DNA from: Streptomyces sp. NBC_00236
Lineage (GTDB): Bacteria > Actinomycetota > Actinomycetes > Streptomycetales > Streptomycetaceae
Reading direction: 5' to 3'
DNA length: 64,000 bases
NCBI RefSeq assembly: GCF_036195045.1
Contig: NZ_CP108100.1
Coordinates: 3,720,001-3,784,000 of the forward strand
Program-made: the position numbers and the translations under genes
The notes under the pieces: model-generated
Database searches by the model: none
What the model was told of the DNA's origin: nothing
What the model saw: only the letters and a program-made list of their open reading frames with translations
Shown here: positions 52,521 to 61,090 of the stretch, piece by piece
Layout of the letters: the number at the start of each line of letters is the position of its first letter
Numbering within the stretch: position 1 is the first letter of the stretch

Positions 52521-52890
52521 GCGATCCCCCTCGAACGTACGTAACTGCATCCACAGGAGCCGGGCCAGCGGCCCGGTACTCCTGAGCTCTGTCTGCGAAG
52601 CCGCTGATCCGTCGGCCGGCGGACACCGCCCGACAACCGTTCAGCAGTCCGACAACCGCCGGACCACTGTTCCGACCGCTGACCGATCGCATGACGACCG
52701 GCCGTCGCCGACCGACGAATGTCGGCCGCATACCGCCGAACGGGTGACGGAACGATGCCGGACACCAGTGACCGGGGTCACCGGTCACCGATGAACGGCT
52801 ACCGCCGCCCAGGCCGTCCTGGTGCGGAAATGCTGTCGCGCCGGCCACCGCCGGACCGGCTGCAGAGCCGGCCCGACCGCGGACGGGACG
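52521..52890. other. bldG - anti-sigma intergenic region
   Basis: 370 bp without a gene, unusually long for a bicistronic pair. It contains an imperfect 13-bp hairpin (52554-52584) near the anti-sigma start, and GC-rich CGGT/ACCG-type short repeats. Confidence 0.5.
52554..52584 (-). terminator. hairpin between bldG and the anti-sigma gene, possible attenuator
   Basis: CAGGAGCCGGGCC pairs with GGCCCGG and CTCCTG, with a TA bulge and a 3-nt loop. Located 34 bp upstream of the anti-sigma ATG. It could reduce downstream transcription or act in mRNA processing. Confidence 0.45.
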
Positions 52891-53244
52891 TCAGTCGGTG
52901 GCCGCCACGGCCTCATCGACCGTGGTGTGGATGGGGAACACCTTGGTCAGACCGGTGATCCGGAAAATCTTGAGAATGCGCTCCTGGTTGCACACCAGGC
53001 GCAACGAGCCCTCATGGGCCCGCACACGCTTCAAACCGCCCACGAGCACGCCGAGGCCGGTGGAGTCGAGGAAGTCGACACCCTCCATGTCGACAACCAA
53101 GTGGTAGCTGCCGTCATTCACCAACTCGACCAACTGCTCGCGCAGCTTGGGCGCGGTATACACATCAATCTCGCCACCGACCTCGACGACCGTACGGTCG
53201 CCACCAGGGCCGGACACATTGCGAGTCGACAAGGACAGGTCCAC
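52891..53244 (-). CDS. bldG: anti-sigma factor antagonist BldG
   Basis: STAS-domain protein required for aerial growth and antibiotic production in S. coelicolor; 117 residues. The sequence MDLSLSTR ... [25 protein letters not shown] matches BldG almost throughout. The phosphorylatable serine (Ser57 in S. coelicolor, as I recall) is S61 here in FLDSTGLGV. The shift is due to a short insertion (about four residues, SGPG) near residue 11. GTG 53244 follows GGAGG at 6 nt. Divergent from the DEAH helicase gene with 78 bp between starts. Confidence 0.97.
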   Translation of the reverse strand: MDLSLSTRNVSGPGGDRTVVEVGGEIDVYTAPKLREQLVELVNDGSYHLVVDMEGVDFLDSTGLGVLVGGLKRVRAHEGSLRLVCNQERILKIFRITGLTKVFPIHTTVDEAVAATD

Positions 53245-53322
53245 GGATCCTCCAGCACCTTGCTATCGAGCGGTCGCCCCTCGGTCTCCCCGGCGGAGCC
53301 AGGGGACGGATCGCCAGCCGCG

Positions 53323-55803
53323 ATGGCATTCAATCACTTACGGGCAGCCATGCACGACGCCTTGGGACCATTGTCCGTCCTGCCAGTGACACACTCGGTG
53401 CCGATGGCCAAGAATCACCGCCCCAGCGAACCACCCGGGAACGGGGGCTCCCGCCCCTCTCCCGACGTGGTTCTCGACCGGCTCGCCGCTGCGGCGGGCC
53501 GGTCCTCGCGCATCACTCATACGGAGCACTTGCCCCCGCGCGCGGGAACCCATGCCATCTGGCCCGATCGCATCCGCCCGGAAGTGATCGCCGCCATCCA
53601 GAACGCCGGCATCGATCATCCCTGGGCCCATCAGGCCACCGCGGCGGAGCACGCCCTGGACGGCGAGTCGGTCGTGATCGCCACCGGCACGGCCTCCGGA
53701 AAGTCGCTGGCCTACCTCGCCCCGGTCCTCAGCGCCCTGCTGGACGGCTCCGAAGCCCCCAACGGCCGTGGGGCGACCGCGCTCTACCTCTCCCCCACCA
53801 AGGCCCTGGCGGCCGACCAGCGACGCTCGGTGAAGGAACTGGCGGCCCCGCTGGGCAACGGGATCCGCCCCGCCGTCTACGACGGCGACACCCCGGTCGA
53901 AGAACGCGAATGGGTACGCCAGTACGCCAACTACGTGCTCACCAATCCCGACATGCTGCACCGCGGGATACTCCCGTCCCACCCCCGCTGGTCCTCCTTC
54001 CTGCGTGCCCTGCGCTACGTCGTCATCGACGAGTGCCACACCTACCGGGGTGTCTTCGGCTCGCACGTCGCCCAGGTGGTGCGCCGGCTCCGCCGCCTGT
54101 GCGCCCGCTACGGAGCCGATCCGGTCTTCCTCCTCGCCTCGGCCACCGCTGCGGAGCCCTCGGTCGCGGCCGGCCGTCTCACCGGCCTCACGGTCACCGA
54201 GGTCGCCGACGACGCCTCCCCTCGGGGTGAACTGGTCTTCGCCCTGTGGGAGCCGCCCCTGACCGAGCTGTCGGGCGAGAAGGGCGCCCCCGTGCGTCGT
54301 ACCGCGACGGCCGAGACCGCCGATCTGCTCACCGACCTGACCGTGCAGGGCGTGCGCTCCGTCGCGTTCGTACGCTCGCGGCGTGGCGCCGAGCTCATCT
54401 CCGTCATCGCGAAGGAACGCCTCGCCGAGGTCGACCGGTCCCTGCCCTCCAGGGTCGCCGCCTACCGCGGGGGCTACCTCCCCGAGGAACGCCGCGCCCT
54501 GGAGCGCGCACTGCACTCGGGCAGCCTGCTCGGCCTCGCCGCCACGACCGCCCTCGAGCTCGGCATCGACGTCTCCGGCCTGGACGCGGTCATCATCGCC
54601 GGGTACCCCGGCACCAGGGCTTCGCTGTGGCAGCAGGCCGGCCGCGCCGGCCGGGCAGGCCAGGGCGCCCTCGCCATCCTGGTGGCCCGAGACGACCCGC
54701 TGGACACCTTCCTGGTCCACCATCCCGAAGCGCTGTTCCAGCAGCCCGTGGAGTCCACCGTCCTCGACCCGGACAACCCCTACGTCCTGGCTCCCCACCT
54801 GTGCGCCGCCGCCGCGGAGCTACCGCTCACCGAATCGGATCTGGCCCTCTTCGGTCCCGCCGTGGCCGAGCTTCTGCCGCAGCTGGAAGCCGCCAAGCTG
54901 CTCCGCAGACGCGCCTCGGGCTGGCACTGGACCCGGCGCGAGCGGGCCGCCGACCTCACCGACATCCGGGGCGAGGGCGGGCGCCCCGTCCAGATCGTCG
55001 AGGAGGGCACCGGCAGGCTGCTGGGCACCGTCGACGAGTCGGCCGCGCACACAGCCGTCCACGAAGGCGCCGTCCACCTCCACCAGGGCCGCACCTACCT
55101 GGTCAGGAAACTGGACCTGGAGGACTCGGTCGCCCTGGTCGAGGAGGCCAGTCCGCCGTACTCGACGACCGCCCGCGACACCACGGCCATCACCGTCCTG
55201 GAGACCGACACCGAGATCCCCTGGGGAGACGGAAGGCTCTGTTACGGCTCCGTCGAAGTGACCAACCAGGTGGTCTCCTTCCTCCGTCGCAAACTGATCA
55301 CCGGCGAGGTGCTCGGCGAGAGCAAACTGGACCTTCCGCCCCGCACCCTGCGCACCCGGGCCGTGTGGTGGACGGTCACCCAGGACCAGCTCGACGCCGC
55401 ACGGATCAACCCGGAGATCCTCGGCGGCGCGCTGCACGCCGCCGAGCACGCGTCGATCGGGATGCTGCCGCTCTTCGCCACCTGCGACCGCTGGGACATC
55501 GGCGGGGTCTCCGTACCCCTGCATCCGGACACCTTGCTGCCGACCGTCTTCGTGTACGACGGCCACCCCGGCGGCGCCGGCTTCGCCGAACGCGCCTTCC
55601 ACACCGCCCGTGCCTGGCTGACCGCCACGCGCCAGGCGATCGCGTCCTGCGAGTGCGAAGCGGGCTGCCCGTCGTGCATCCAGTCCCCCAAGTGCGGCAA
55701 CGGCAACGAACCCCTGCACAAACGAGGCGCCGTCCGCCTGCTCACGGAACTCCTCCGGTCCGCCCCGCCCGGCCCGGTGGAGCCGGACGGTCCGAGCGGC
55801 TGA
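53323..55803 (+). CDS. DEAD/DEAH-box helicase with DUF1998 zinc-binding domain (MrfA/YprA-like)
   Basis: An 826-residue superfamily 2 helicase. Walker A is GTASGKS (122-128), motif II DECH (236-239), motif III SATAAEPS, and motif VI WQQAGRAGRAG. The C-terminal DUF1998 region ends with the cysteine set CECEAGCPSCIQSPKCGN, which binds metal in MrfA-type repair helicases. It is the helicase that marks the actinobacterial helicase/secretion neighbourhood next to Tad-like genes. I chose ATG 53323 (MAFNHLRAAMHDALG) from remembered homologues; ATG 53404 is a later alternative. Its last 62 bp overlap the 3' end of the convergent TadE-like gene. Confidence 0.92.
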   Translation: MAFNHLRAAMHDALGPLSVLPVTHSVPMAKNHRPSEPPGNGGSRPSPDVVLDRLAAAAGRSSRITHTEHLPPRAGTHAIWPDRIRPEVIAAIQNAGIDHPWAHQATAAEHALDGESVVIATGTASGKSLAYLAPVLSALLDGSEAPNGRGATALYLSPTKALAADQRRSVKELAAPLGNGIRPAVYDGDTPVEEREWVRQYANYVLTNPDMLHRGILPSHPRWSSFLRALRYVVIDECHTYRGVFGSHVAQVVRRLRRLCARYGADPVFLLASATAAEPSVAAGRLTGLTVTEVADDASPRGELVFALWEPPLTELSGEKGAPVRRTATAETADLLTDLTVQGVRSVAFVRSRRGAELISVIAKERLAEVDRSLPSRVAAYRGGYLPEERRALERALHSGSLLGLAATTALELGIDVSGLDAVIIAGYPGTRASLWQQAGRAGRAGQGALAILVARDDPLDTFLVHHPEALFQQPVESTVLDPDNPYVLAPHLCAAAAELPLTESDLALFGPAVAELLPQLEAAKLLRRRASGWHWTRRERAADLTDIRGEGGRPVQIVEEGTGRLLGTVDESAAHTAVHEGAVHLHQGRTYLVRKLDLEDSVALVEEASPPYSTTARDTTAITVLETDTEIPWGDGRLCYGSVEVTNQVVSFLRRKLITGEVLGESKLDLPPRTLRTRAVWWTVTQDQLDAARINPEILGGALHAAEHASIGMLPLFATCDRWDIGGVSVPLHPDTLLPTVFVYDGHPGGAGFAERAFHTARAWLTATRQAIASCECEAGCPSCIQSPKCGNGNEPLHKRGAVRLLTELLRSAPPGPVEPDGPSG

Positions 55804-56203
55804 CGGGCGCCGCCGTCGGCGGACCCGCCCGGGACCTGACCTCGGGTGCGTACGGCCCACGGCGCACCCGGGCCGTCACATCGGCGATCTCCCCCTGGAC
55901 GGCGCACCGCACCACTTCCGCCCCCTGAGCCGCTGCCACGTCCCGGGCCGACCCGCAGGCGACAGCGGCTCCCTCCAGAGCCCGGTCCGCCGCGGCGAGC
56001 GCGGCCAGGTCTGCCGCGCCCGCGGCCCGGTGCCGGACCACCACCACCTGTCCGAGAGCCAGCACCACGGCGAAGACGACACACAACGTCGCCGTGGTCA
56101 CGGCCGCCCACACGGTCGCCAGCCCCTGATCCCCCGTCCTCCCGCACATCCGGAGCCGGCCCGGGGCCCGGGCCGTCCTTCGCGAACCGGGCCCCGCCGT
56201 CAT
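55742..56203 (-). CDS. TadE-like protein of the helicase/secretion neighbourhood (Rv3654c type)
   Basis: A 153-residue single-pass protein. Basic N-terminus, then DQGLATVWAAVTTATLCVVFAVVLALGQVVVVRHRAAGAADLAALAAA, the pilin-like hydrophobic helix that defines the family, with a typical AADLAALAAA continuation. The C-terminus is Pro/Arg/Gly-rich. ATG 56203 follows GGGGGTG and overlaps the TadE stop by 4 bp. The 3' end overlaps the convergent helicase gene by 62 bp. Probably a minor pilin or pseudopilin of the Tad system. Confidence 0.85.
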   Translation of the reverse strand: MTAGPGSRRTARAPGRLRMCGRTGDQGLATVWAAVTTATLCVVFAVVLALGQVVVVRHRAAGAADLAALAAADRALEGAAVACGSARDVAAAQGAEVVRCAVQGEIADVTARVRRGPYAPEVRSRAGPPTAAPVSRSDRPAPPGRAGRTGGVP

Positions 56204-56727
56204 GGCGCCACCCCCGCAATGCCTTCAGCCGCCACCGTGCCCCCGGCCGCGACCCCGGCCATGTCCTCGACCCCGGCCATGTCCTGGGCCCCCATGTCCT
56301 CGGTCGCCGCCACAGCTTCCGCGCTCAGTGTCACGGCCAGCGGCCCGGGACCCGGAGCCGGTGCGGCCACGGTGACCCGCCACAGCTGCCCGGCCCGCTC
56401 CACCTCGACCCGGGCCCGCTCAGGTGCCGCCGACAGGGCCGCCTCCCTCACCTGCGCCTCCGGTTCGGAGCGGGCTGCCGCCCTGGCACCGGCCCGCGCC
56501 GCGTCCACACACCGGATCTGGCCCGAGGCGGCCATCAACGCCCACAGGAGGGCGAGCACGAAGATCACTATCACCGGAATCGCCATGGCCGCCTCAGCCG
56601 TCACCGCGCCCCTGTCACGCCCCCGCCCGGCGGGCCCGGCTCCCTCTCTGGCGCGTCTCTTCCGCACGGCCCGTTCCCCTGCCCCGAAGCCCTGTACCGC
56701 TCCGGCTCCGCCCTCAGAACTTCGCAT
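56200..56727 (-). CDS. TadE family pilus assembly protein
   Basis: A 175-residue membrane protein. Arg/Gly-rich N-terminus, then DRGAVTAEAAMAIPVIVIFVLALLWALMA, the TadE signature with the conserved Glu of pilin-like proteins, followed by an extracytoplasmic part with QIRCVDAARAGARAAARSE. The C-terminus has short repeats (EDMAGV-type, encoded by 18-nt DNA repeats at 56251-56302). It overlaps the pilin gene stop by 14 bp and the next gene by 4 bp, so translation is coupled. Likely a minor subunit of a Flp-type pilus. Confidence 0.86.
   Translation of the reverse strand: MRSSEGGAGAVQGFGAGERAVRKRRAREGAGPAGRGRDRGAVTAEAAMAIPVIVIFVLALLWALMAASGQIRCVDAARAGARAAARSEPEAQVREAALSAAPERARVEVERAGQLWRVTVAAPAPGPGPLAVTLSAEAVAATEDMGAQDMAGVEDMAGVAAGGTVAAEGIAGVAP
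56251..56302. repeat. 18-nt tandem repeats inside the TadE gene
   Basis: Copies at 56251-56268 and 56269-56286 differ by one base, plus a partial third copy to 56302. They encode the EDMAGV repeats in the C-terminus. Confidence 0.8.
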
Positions 56728-56914
56728 CGAGCGCGTCCTTGAGCAGCGATTGCATCTGTGCCATCACCGGCGCGCTGGTGACCACCTTGTAGAGCACCGC
56801 GGCAAACGCACACGCCGCAATCGTTCCGACCGCGTATTCCGACGTCGTCATTCCGGTGTCCGCCCGAACTTTGCGTGCCACGGTTCGCACCCAGCACATG
56901 ATTGACCGCTTCAC
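56714..56914 (-). CDS. Flp pilin-like protein (DUF4244)
   Basis: A 66-residue candidate structural pilin. Basic leader ending in RADTG, then MTTSEYAVGTIAACAFAAVLYKVVTS. The Gly followed by four residues and EY fits the prepilin peptidase site of Flp pilins (G/xxxxEY), with cleavage predicted after Gly21. The mature pilin would have 45 residues. GTG 56914 follows GGGGGT at 6 nt. It is followed by the TadE gene in overlapping frame. A prepilin peptidase is not encoded in the window. Confidence 0.88.
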   Translation of the reverse strand: MKRSIMCWVRTVARKVRADTGMTTSEYAVGTIAACAFAAVLYKVVTSAPVMAQMQSLLKDALDAKF

Positions 56915-56976
56915 TTCAAACCCCCGATTAACCGATATCTATGGAGAAATTGCTCTTACCAGGATCTTTATGGCCG

Positions 56977-57819
56977 TCAAGGCTGTAGCAGCCCTCCCGC
57001 CAGCCCGATCACCACAGGCGCCACGCCCACGGTCAGAAAGGCAGGCAGGAAGCAGAGCCCGAGGGGCGCGGTGATCAGAACGGCCGCCCGCTGGGCCCGC
57101 GCCACCGCCGCGCTCGTCCTCTCGGCCCGCATGACCTCGGCCAGCCGGGCCACCGACTCGGCCGCAGGAGCGCCGGTCGACCCGGCCCGGTCCAGGCAGC
57201 GCGCCAGGGCGGCAGCTCCCGGTATCGCCCCGAACCTCCCCCAGGCGACGGCAGGATCACCACCGAGCCGGATTTCCGCTGCCGTACGCGCCAGTTGCTC
57301 GCCGACCGGCCCGCCCAGCGACTCCCCGACCGCCTCGGCCGCCTCGCGCGGACCGGCGCCCGCAGAGATGCAGGCCGCCAGCAGATCGGCCGCCAGCGGA
57401 AGCTGACGCGTCGCCTCCGCTGCTGTCGCCGCCTCGGCAGCAGCTCGGGGTGCCTGTCCGAGCCGCGCCCGCTGCCATCTCCAGGTACCGCAGGCCGCCG
57501 CCAGTCCAACCACCCACCCCGCGGGTCCGCCCACCAGGATCCAGCCCGTCAGAAGGGCGCCCAGCGCGGCCGCCCCCTGCCTGGCACCGGCGACGGAGAC
57601 CGGCAACCGCATCCGCCCCGGGCGCCCTCCCAGCAGGCCCGCACGCCCGCCCAGGGACACCGGAACGGAAGAGCTCACGGCCAGGAGCGTCAGACCGCGC
57701 CGGCGAACCCGCTGCCCGGTCCGGCGCCGGCCCAGAGCGAGAGCGGTCTGGGCACACACGCCCAGCACCAGCGCCGCCGCCCCCACCCTGTGGACAACCT
57801 CACCCAGCACGGCGCTCAC
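56977..57819 (-). CDS. type II secretion system F family protein (TadC-like)
   Basis: A 280-residue membrane protein with two hydrophobic segments in the N-terminal part and a T2SSF domain: LPLAADLLAACISAGAGPREAAEAVGESLGGPVGEQLARTAAEIRLGGDP. This is the conserved helical bundle of platform proteins, ending in a C-terminal hydrophobic hairpin. GTG 57819 overlaps the TadB-like stop by 4 bp (GTGA) and has GGGAGAAG upstream. It probably pairs with the TadB-like protein to form the inner-membrane platform driven by TadA. Confidence 0.87.
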   Translation of the reverse strand: MSAVLGEVVHRVGAAALVLGVCAQTALALGRRRTGQRVRRRGLTLLAVSSSVPVSLGGRAGLLGGRPGRMRLPVSVAGARQGAAALGALLTGWILVGGPAGWVVGLAAACGTWRWQRARLGQAPRAAAEAATAAEATRQLPLAADLLAACISAGAGPREAAEAVGESLGGPVGEQLARTAAEIRLGGDPAVAWGRFGAIPGAAALARCLDRAGSTGAPAAESVARLAEVMRAERTSAAVARAQRAAVLITAPLGLCFLPAFLTVGVAPVVIGLAGGLLQP

Positions 57820-58694
57820 GCCGCTTCTCCCTTGCGGACGATCCCAGTCGCCCAGACCAGCCCGGCCGCTTCCAGCGAAGCGCCCACCACCAGACAGCCC
57901 AGCCCGACGGGGCTGTGCAGCAACACCGCCAGCGGATCCGCCCCGAGTGCCGATCCCAGCCCCACTCCCAGCACCGGCAGCAGTGCCAGCACCACGACCG
58001 TCGACCACGGCCCGGCCAACTGCGCCCTCAGCTCCTCCCGCTGACGCCGCTCGGCCCGTAACGCACCTTCCAGCCGGTCCAGCCCGGCGGCGAGCCCCGC
58101 ACCGCCGTCCGCTGCCACCCGCCAGCAGGCCGCCACTCCCGCGAGGCCCTCCAGGCCCGGCTCGCCCGCCGCCTGCCCCAGGGCCCGGGGAACATCGCCG
58201 CCGAACCGCGCCGCGGCCGACACCCCGGGCCCTGCCGCGCCCAGTGCCCCCGTGGCATGGACCGCGACAAGCAGCGCCTGCCCCGGTTCGTGCCCGGCCC
58301 TCAGCTCGCCCACCACCGCGCCGCACAGGTCCACCACCCCGTCTGCACGGAGCTCCCGCTCCTTGCGCAACTCCCTTCTCCCCAGCCACCGCCTCACAAC
58401 GGGGGCCGCGACCACCCCCGCGATCAACGGCAGCACGGACTCGCCGAGGACGGCCAGAACCAGAGCCACCGGCACGCACAGCCACTCCCGTCGCCCCCGC
58501 AGCCGCGTTCCCCACCGGATCCGGCCGTTCGCCCAGCCCTCACGAAGCGGCGACTGCACCATCCCGGGACCGAACAGCGCACGGGCTCTCCGGTGCCCTT
58601 GACTCCGCCCGGCCACCACGAGCCCGGCAGCCGCCCCCGCACACAGCGCGGCCGCAACCACCGCCTCCGGCGCCCCCACCGCCGTACCGCTCAC
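57816..58694 (-). CDS. type II secretion system F family protein (TadB-like)
   Basis: A 292-residue platform protein with an N-terminal hydrophobic helix, a basic region, a helix pair (WLCVPVALVLAVLGESVLPLIAGVVAAPVV), the T2SSF bundle (LRADGVVDLCGAVVGELRAGHEPGQAL ... ALGQAAGEPGLEGLAGVAACWRVAADGGAGLAAGLDRL) and two C-terminal helices. GTG 58694 overlaps the TadA stop by 4 bp. The frame remains open upstream to 59606, but that part is the shadow of tadA. Confidence 0.87.
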   Translation of the reverse strand: MSGTAVGAPEAVVAAALCAGAAAGLVVAGRSQGHRRARALFGPGMVQSPLREGWANGRIRWGTRLRGRREWLCVPVALVLAVLGESVLPLIAGVVAAPVVRRWLGRRELRKERELRADGVVDLCGAVVGELRAGHEPGQALLVAVHATGALGAAGPGVSAAARFGGDVPRALGQAAGEPGLEGLAGVAACWRVAADGGAGLAAGLDRLEGALRAERRQREELRAQLAGPWSTVVVLALLPVLGVGLGSALGADPLAVLLHSPVGLGCLVVGASLEAAGLVWATGIVRKGEAA

Positions 58695-59839
58695 CGTGCG
58701 TCCCCGATCAGCGCCCGCAGCCGGTCCCAGCCCCGCTCCCGCTCGAAACGGGCGGCTACCCGGCGCAAGGCCGGAACGGTCACCACCAGCCCCGCTCCAT
58801 CGCGTTCCAGTACGTGGATCTCGGAGATCCTCCGCAGGCCGGTCCGGTCCCGCACGAGATGGACCACCACCGACAACGCCGCCGCCAGCTGACTGTGAAG
58901 CGCCGTCCGGTCCAGCCCCGCAGCGGTCCCCAGCGCCTCCAGCCGGGCGGGTACATGCTCGGCGGCATTGGCGTGAACAGTTCCGCAGCCGCCCTCGTGC
59001 CCCGTGTTGAGGGCCGCCAGCAACTCGGTGACCTCGGCACCTCGCACCTCTCCGACGACCAGCCTGTCGGGACGCATACGAAGGGCCTGACGCACCAGAT
59101 CCCGAAGGGTCACCCGCCCCGCACCCTCCTGATTGGCAGGGCGCGATTCGAGGCGCACCACGTGCGGATGGTCCGGCCGGAGCTCGGCCGAGTCCTCGGC
59201 GAGCACGATGCGCTCCCGCTCCCCCACCACGCCGAGCATGCTCGACAGGAGCGTTGTCTTCCCCGCCCCCGTCCCGCCACTGATCAGGTACGAGACCCGG
59301 GCCTCCACCAGAGCCCGCAACACTCGGTCGCCGCCCGGTGGGATCGTCCCCGCCGCGACCAGGTCCTCCAGTGAGAAGGCCTTCGGCCGGACGACCCGGA
59401 GCGACAGGCAGGTCGATCCGACGGAGACCGGCGGCAGCACGGCATGCATCCGGGTCCCGTCCGGCAGCCGGGCATCCACCCAGGGCCTGGCATCGTCCAG
59501 ACGCCGCCCCGCGACGGCCGCCAGCCGCTGCGCCAGTCTGCGGACCGCCGCCGCGTCCACGAAGGTCACCGCGGTGAGTTCGAGCCCGCGGCCCCGGTCC
59601 ACCCACACCCGGTCGGGCGCGGACACCAGTACATCCGTGACCGCCGGATCGGCGAGCAACGGCTCCAGCACACCGCTCCCGATCAGCTCCCCGCGCAACT
59701 CATCGGCCACGCCCAGAACCTCGGCATCCCCGAGCAGCCTCCCCTGCGCCCTCAGCGCAGCCGCCACCCCCGCCGGAGTCGGCGCCGCACCGCTCTGCGC
59801 CAGCCGCTGCCTTACCGCGTCGAGCAACGCCTCGGTCAT
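58691..59839 (-). CDS. TadA-type secretion ATPase
   Basis: A 382-residue hexameric ATPase of the type II/IV secretion superfamily that powers Flp pilus assembly. The P-loop is GGTGAGKTT (188-196). The Asp box (VLAEDSAELRP), the VRLESR segment and the Walker B-like MRPDRLVVGEVRGAEVTELLAALNTGHEGGCGTVHAN complete the family pattern. ATG 59839 follows GGGGGTG and overlaps the CpaE-like stop by 4 bp. Cytosolic, acting at the TadB/TadC platform. Confidence 0.93.
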   Translation of the reverse strand: MTEALLDAVRQRLAQSGAAPTPAGVAAALRAQGRLLGDAEVLGVADELRGELIGSGVLEPLLADPAVTDVLVSAPDRVWVDRGRGLELTAVTFVDAAAVRRLAQRLAAVAGRRLDDARPWVDARLPDGTRMHAVLPPVSVGSTCLSLRVVRPKAFSLEDLVAAGTIPPGGDRVLRALVEARVSYLISGGTGAGKTTLLSSMLGVVGERERIVLAEDSAELRPDHPHVVRLESRPANQEGAGRVTLRDLVRQALRMRPDRLVVGEVRGAEVTELLAALNTGHEGGCGTVHANAAEHVPARLEALGTAAGLDRTALHSQLAAALSVVVHLVRDRTGLRRISEIHVLERDGAGLVVTVPALRRVAARFERERGWDRLRALIGDAR

Positions 59840-60963
59840 GACGCACCCCCAACGACCTGGCCACCGGCCGCTTCGCCCGCAAGGGCTCGGTCCCAGAAGG
59901 CCGTACAGAACCTGGCCAGCGGCCCGCGGGGGCTTCCTCCGGGCGGCTCCCCCATGTCCTGCTCGGCCAGCAGCCCCGGTTCCAAGGGGAGTTCACCAAC
60001 GAGCGGCAACCCCATGGCGTGCGCCACCCACTGGTCGTCGAGCCCGGAGGCATACGGTCCTCGCGCCACCACGCGGAGGTCCTCCAGAACCATTCCGGCC
60101 ATCGATGCCACCCGTTTCGCCGCAGCGACCGCCCGCAGCTCCCCGGGCACCACGAGGAGCCCGAGGTCCAGCTGCGCCAGGGCCTCGGCCACGGCCTCGT
60201 CGACCCGCCGCGGCAGATCCACGACCACCACCCCGCCGAGCCGGCGCGCGGCGCCCATCACCGCTTGCATGGCCTGTGGCGGGATGACCACCCAGTCGTC
60301 ACGACCCCAGCTGAGCACCCGCAGTCCGTGCAGGGCGGGCAGCGACTCCTCCAGCGCGCCGCCACCGACCCGCCCTTTGGAATGGGCGAAATCAGGCCAC
60401 CTCATTCCCTCGGCCCGCTCACCGCCGAGCAGCACATCAATGCCCCCGCCCAAGGGGTCGCCGTCGATCAGCATCGTCCGCCGCCCGGCCCTCGCCGCAG
60501 TCACCGCCAGCGCACAGGCCAGCGTTGACGCGCCGGAACCACCCCTGCCACCGATCACCCCGACGGTCAGCGCCGGCCGGCCGATCCCCTCAGCCGCGTT
60601 GGCGATCTGATCGACCAGCCAGTTCTCCGAATCGGGCAGGCGCAGCACGTACTCGGCCCCGATCTCCACGGCCCTGCGCCACACGTCGGGAGCATCCTGA
60701 TCGCGGCCGACGAGCATCACTCCGCGCCTGCGGGCCGCCCCGCGGCACCGAACCGCCGCGTCGTCCCCCACGAGGACCATGGGGGCCTGCTCCCATCCCC
60801 CTCGGCGGTCAGGCATCGTGTGATGGACCTCGGGCTCCGCTCCGGCGGCTGCGCACAGCCTCAGCAGATCGTCGAGCAGTTCCACATCCTCGGTCACAAT
60901 CAGCGGTCCGCCCCGTCGGGCCTCGCCAGCCGGCAGACGATCCCGTGCACTGGATTCAGCCAC
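59836..60963 (-). CDS. CpaE-like/septum-site-determining family ATPase (helicase/secretion neighbourhood)
   Basis: A 375-residue protein with an N-terminal receiver-like domain (about 20-125, LIVTEDVELLDDLLRLCAAA ... GAEYVLRLPDSENWLVDQI) and a MinD/ParA-type ATPase domain with a degenerate P-loop GGRGGSGAST (139-148), where the second Walker lysine is Ala. It also has LIDGDPLGGGIDVLLG and VVVDLPRRVDEAV. In Caulobacter CpaE positions the pilus secretion system; in mycobacteria related Ssd proteins affect septation. First gene of the Tad operon. GTG 60963 has GGAG close by, with a 22-bp palindrome 45 bp upstream. Confidence 0.9.
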   Translation of the reverse strand: MAESSARDRLPAGEARRGGPLIVTEDVELLDDLLRLCAAAGAEPEVHHTMPDRRGGWEQAPMVLVGDDAAVRCRGAARRRGVMLVGRDQDAPDVWRRAVEIGAEYVLRLPDSENWLVDQIANAAEGIGRPALTVGVIGGRGGSGASTLACALAVTAARAGRRTMLIDGDPLGGGIDVLLGGERAEGMRWPDFAHSKGRVGGGALEESLPALHGLRVLSWGRDDWVVIPPQAMQAVMGAARRLGGVVVVDLPRRVDEAVAEALAQLDLGLLVVPGELRAVAAAKRVASMAGMVLEDLRVVARGPYASGLDDQWVAHAMGLPLVGELPLEPGLLAEQDMGEPPGGSPRGPLARFCTAFWDRALAGEAAGGQVVGGAS

Positions 60964-61007
60964 GATCTCCGCCCCCTTCTTCGCTCACCTTCACCGCGGT
61001 TCACGGC

Positions 61008-61029
61008 GTTCTCGGAGCCTTCCGAGAAC
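61008..61029. promoter_or_regulatory. 22-bp palindrome upstream of the Tad operon
   Basis: GTTCTCGGA, a 4-nt centre GCCT, then TCCGAGAAC: perfect 9-bp arms, 45 bp upstream of the first operon start. A good operator candidate. Confidence 0.6.
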
Positions 61030-61030
61030 G

Positions 61031-61068
61031 GTGATTCCGGAACCCGTGGACTTCACGGGTGGAATCAC
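61031..61068. promoter_or_regulatory. bulged hairpin next to the Tad operon palindrome
   Basis: GTGATTCC plus ACCCGTG pair with CACGGGT plus GGAATCAC. The two stems are perfect (7 and 8 bp), separated by a 3-nt bulge, with a 5-nt loop. Confidence 0.5.
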
Positions 61069-61090
61069 GGTGCAGTGCTTCGGAAAATCG

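Noticed and set aside
57789..57797. TGTGGACAA DnaA-box-like site in the TadC-like gene
   Set aside because: Lies within coding sequence (Val-Val-His-Arg) as a single copy, so chance is sufficient.
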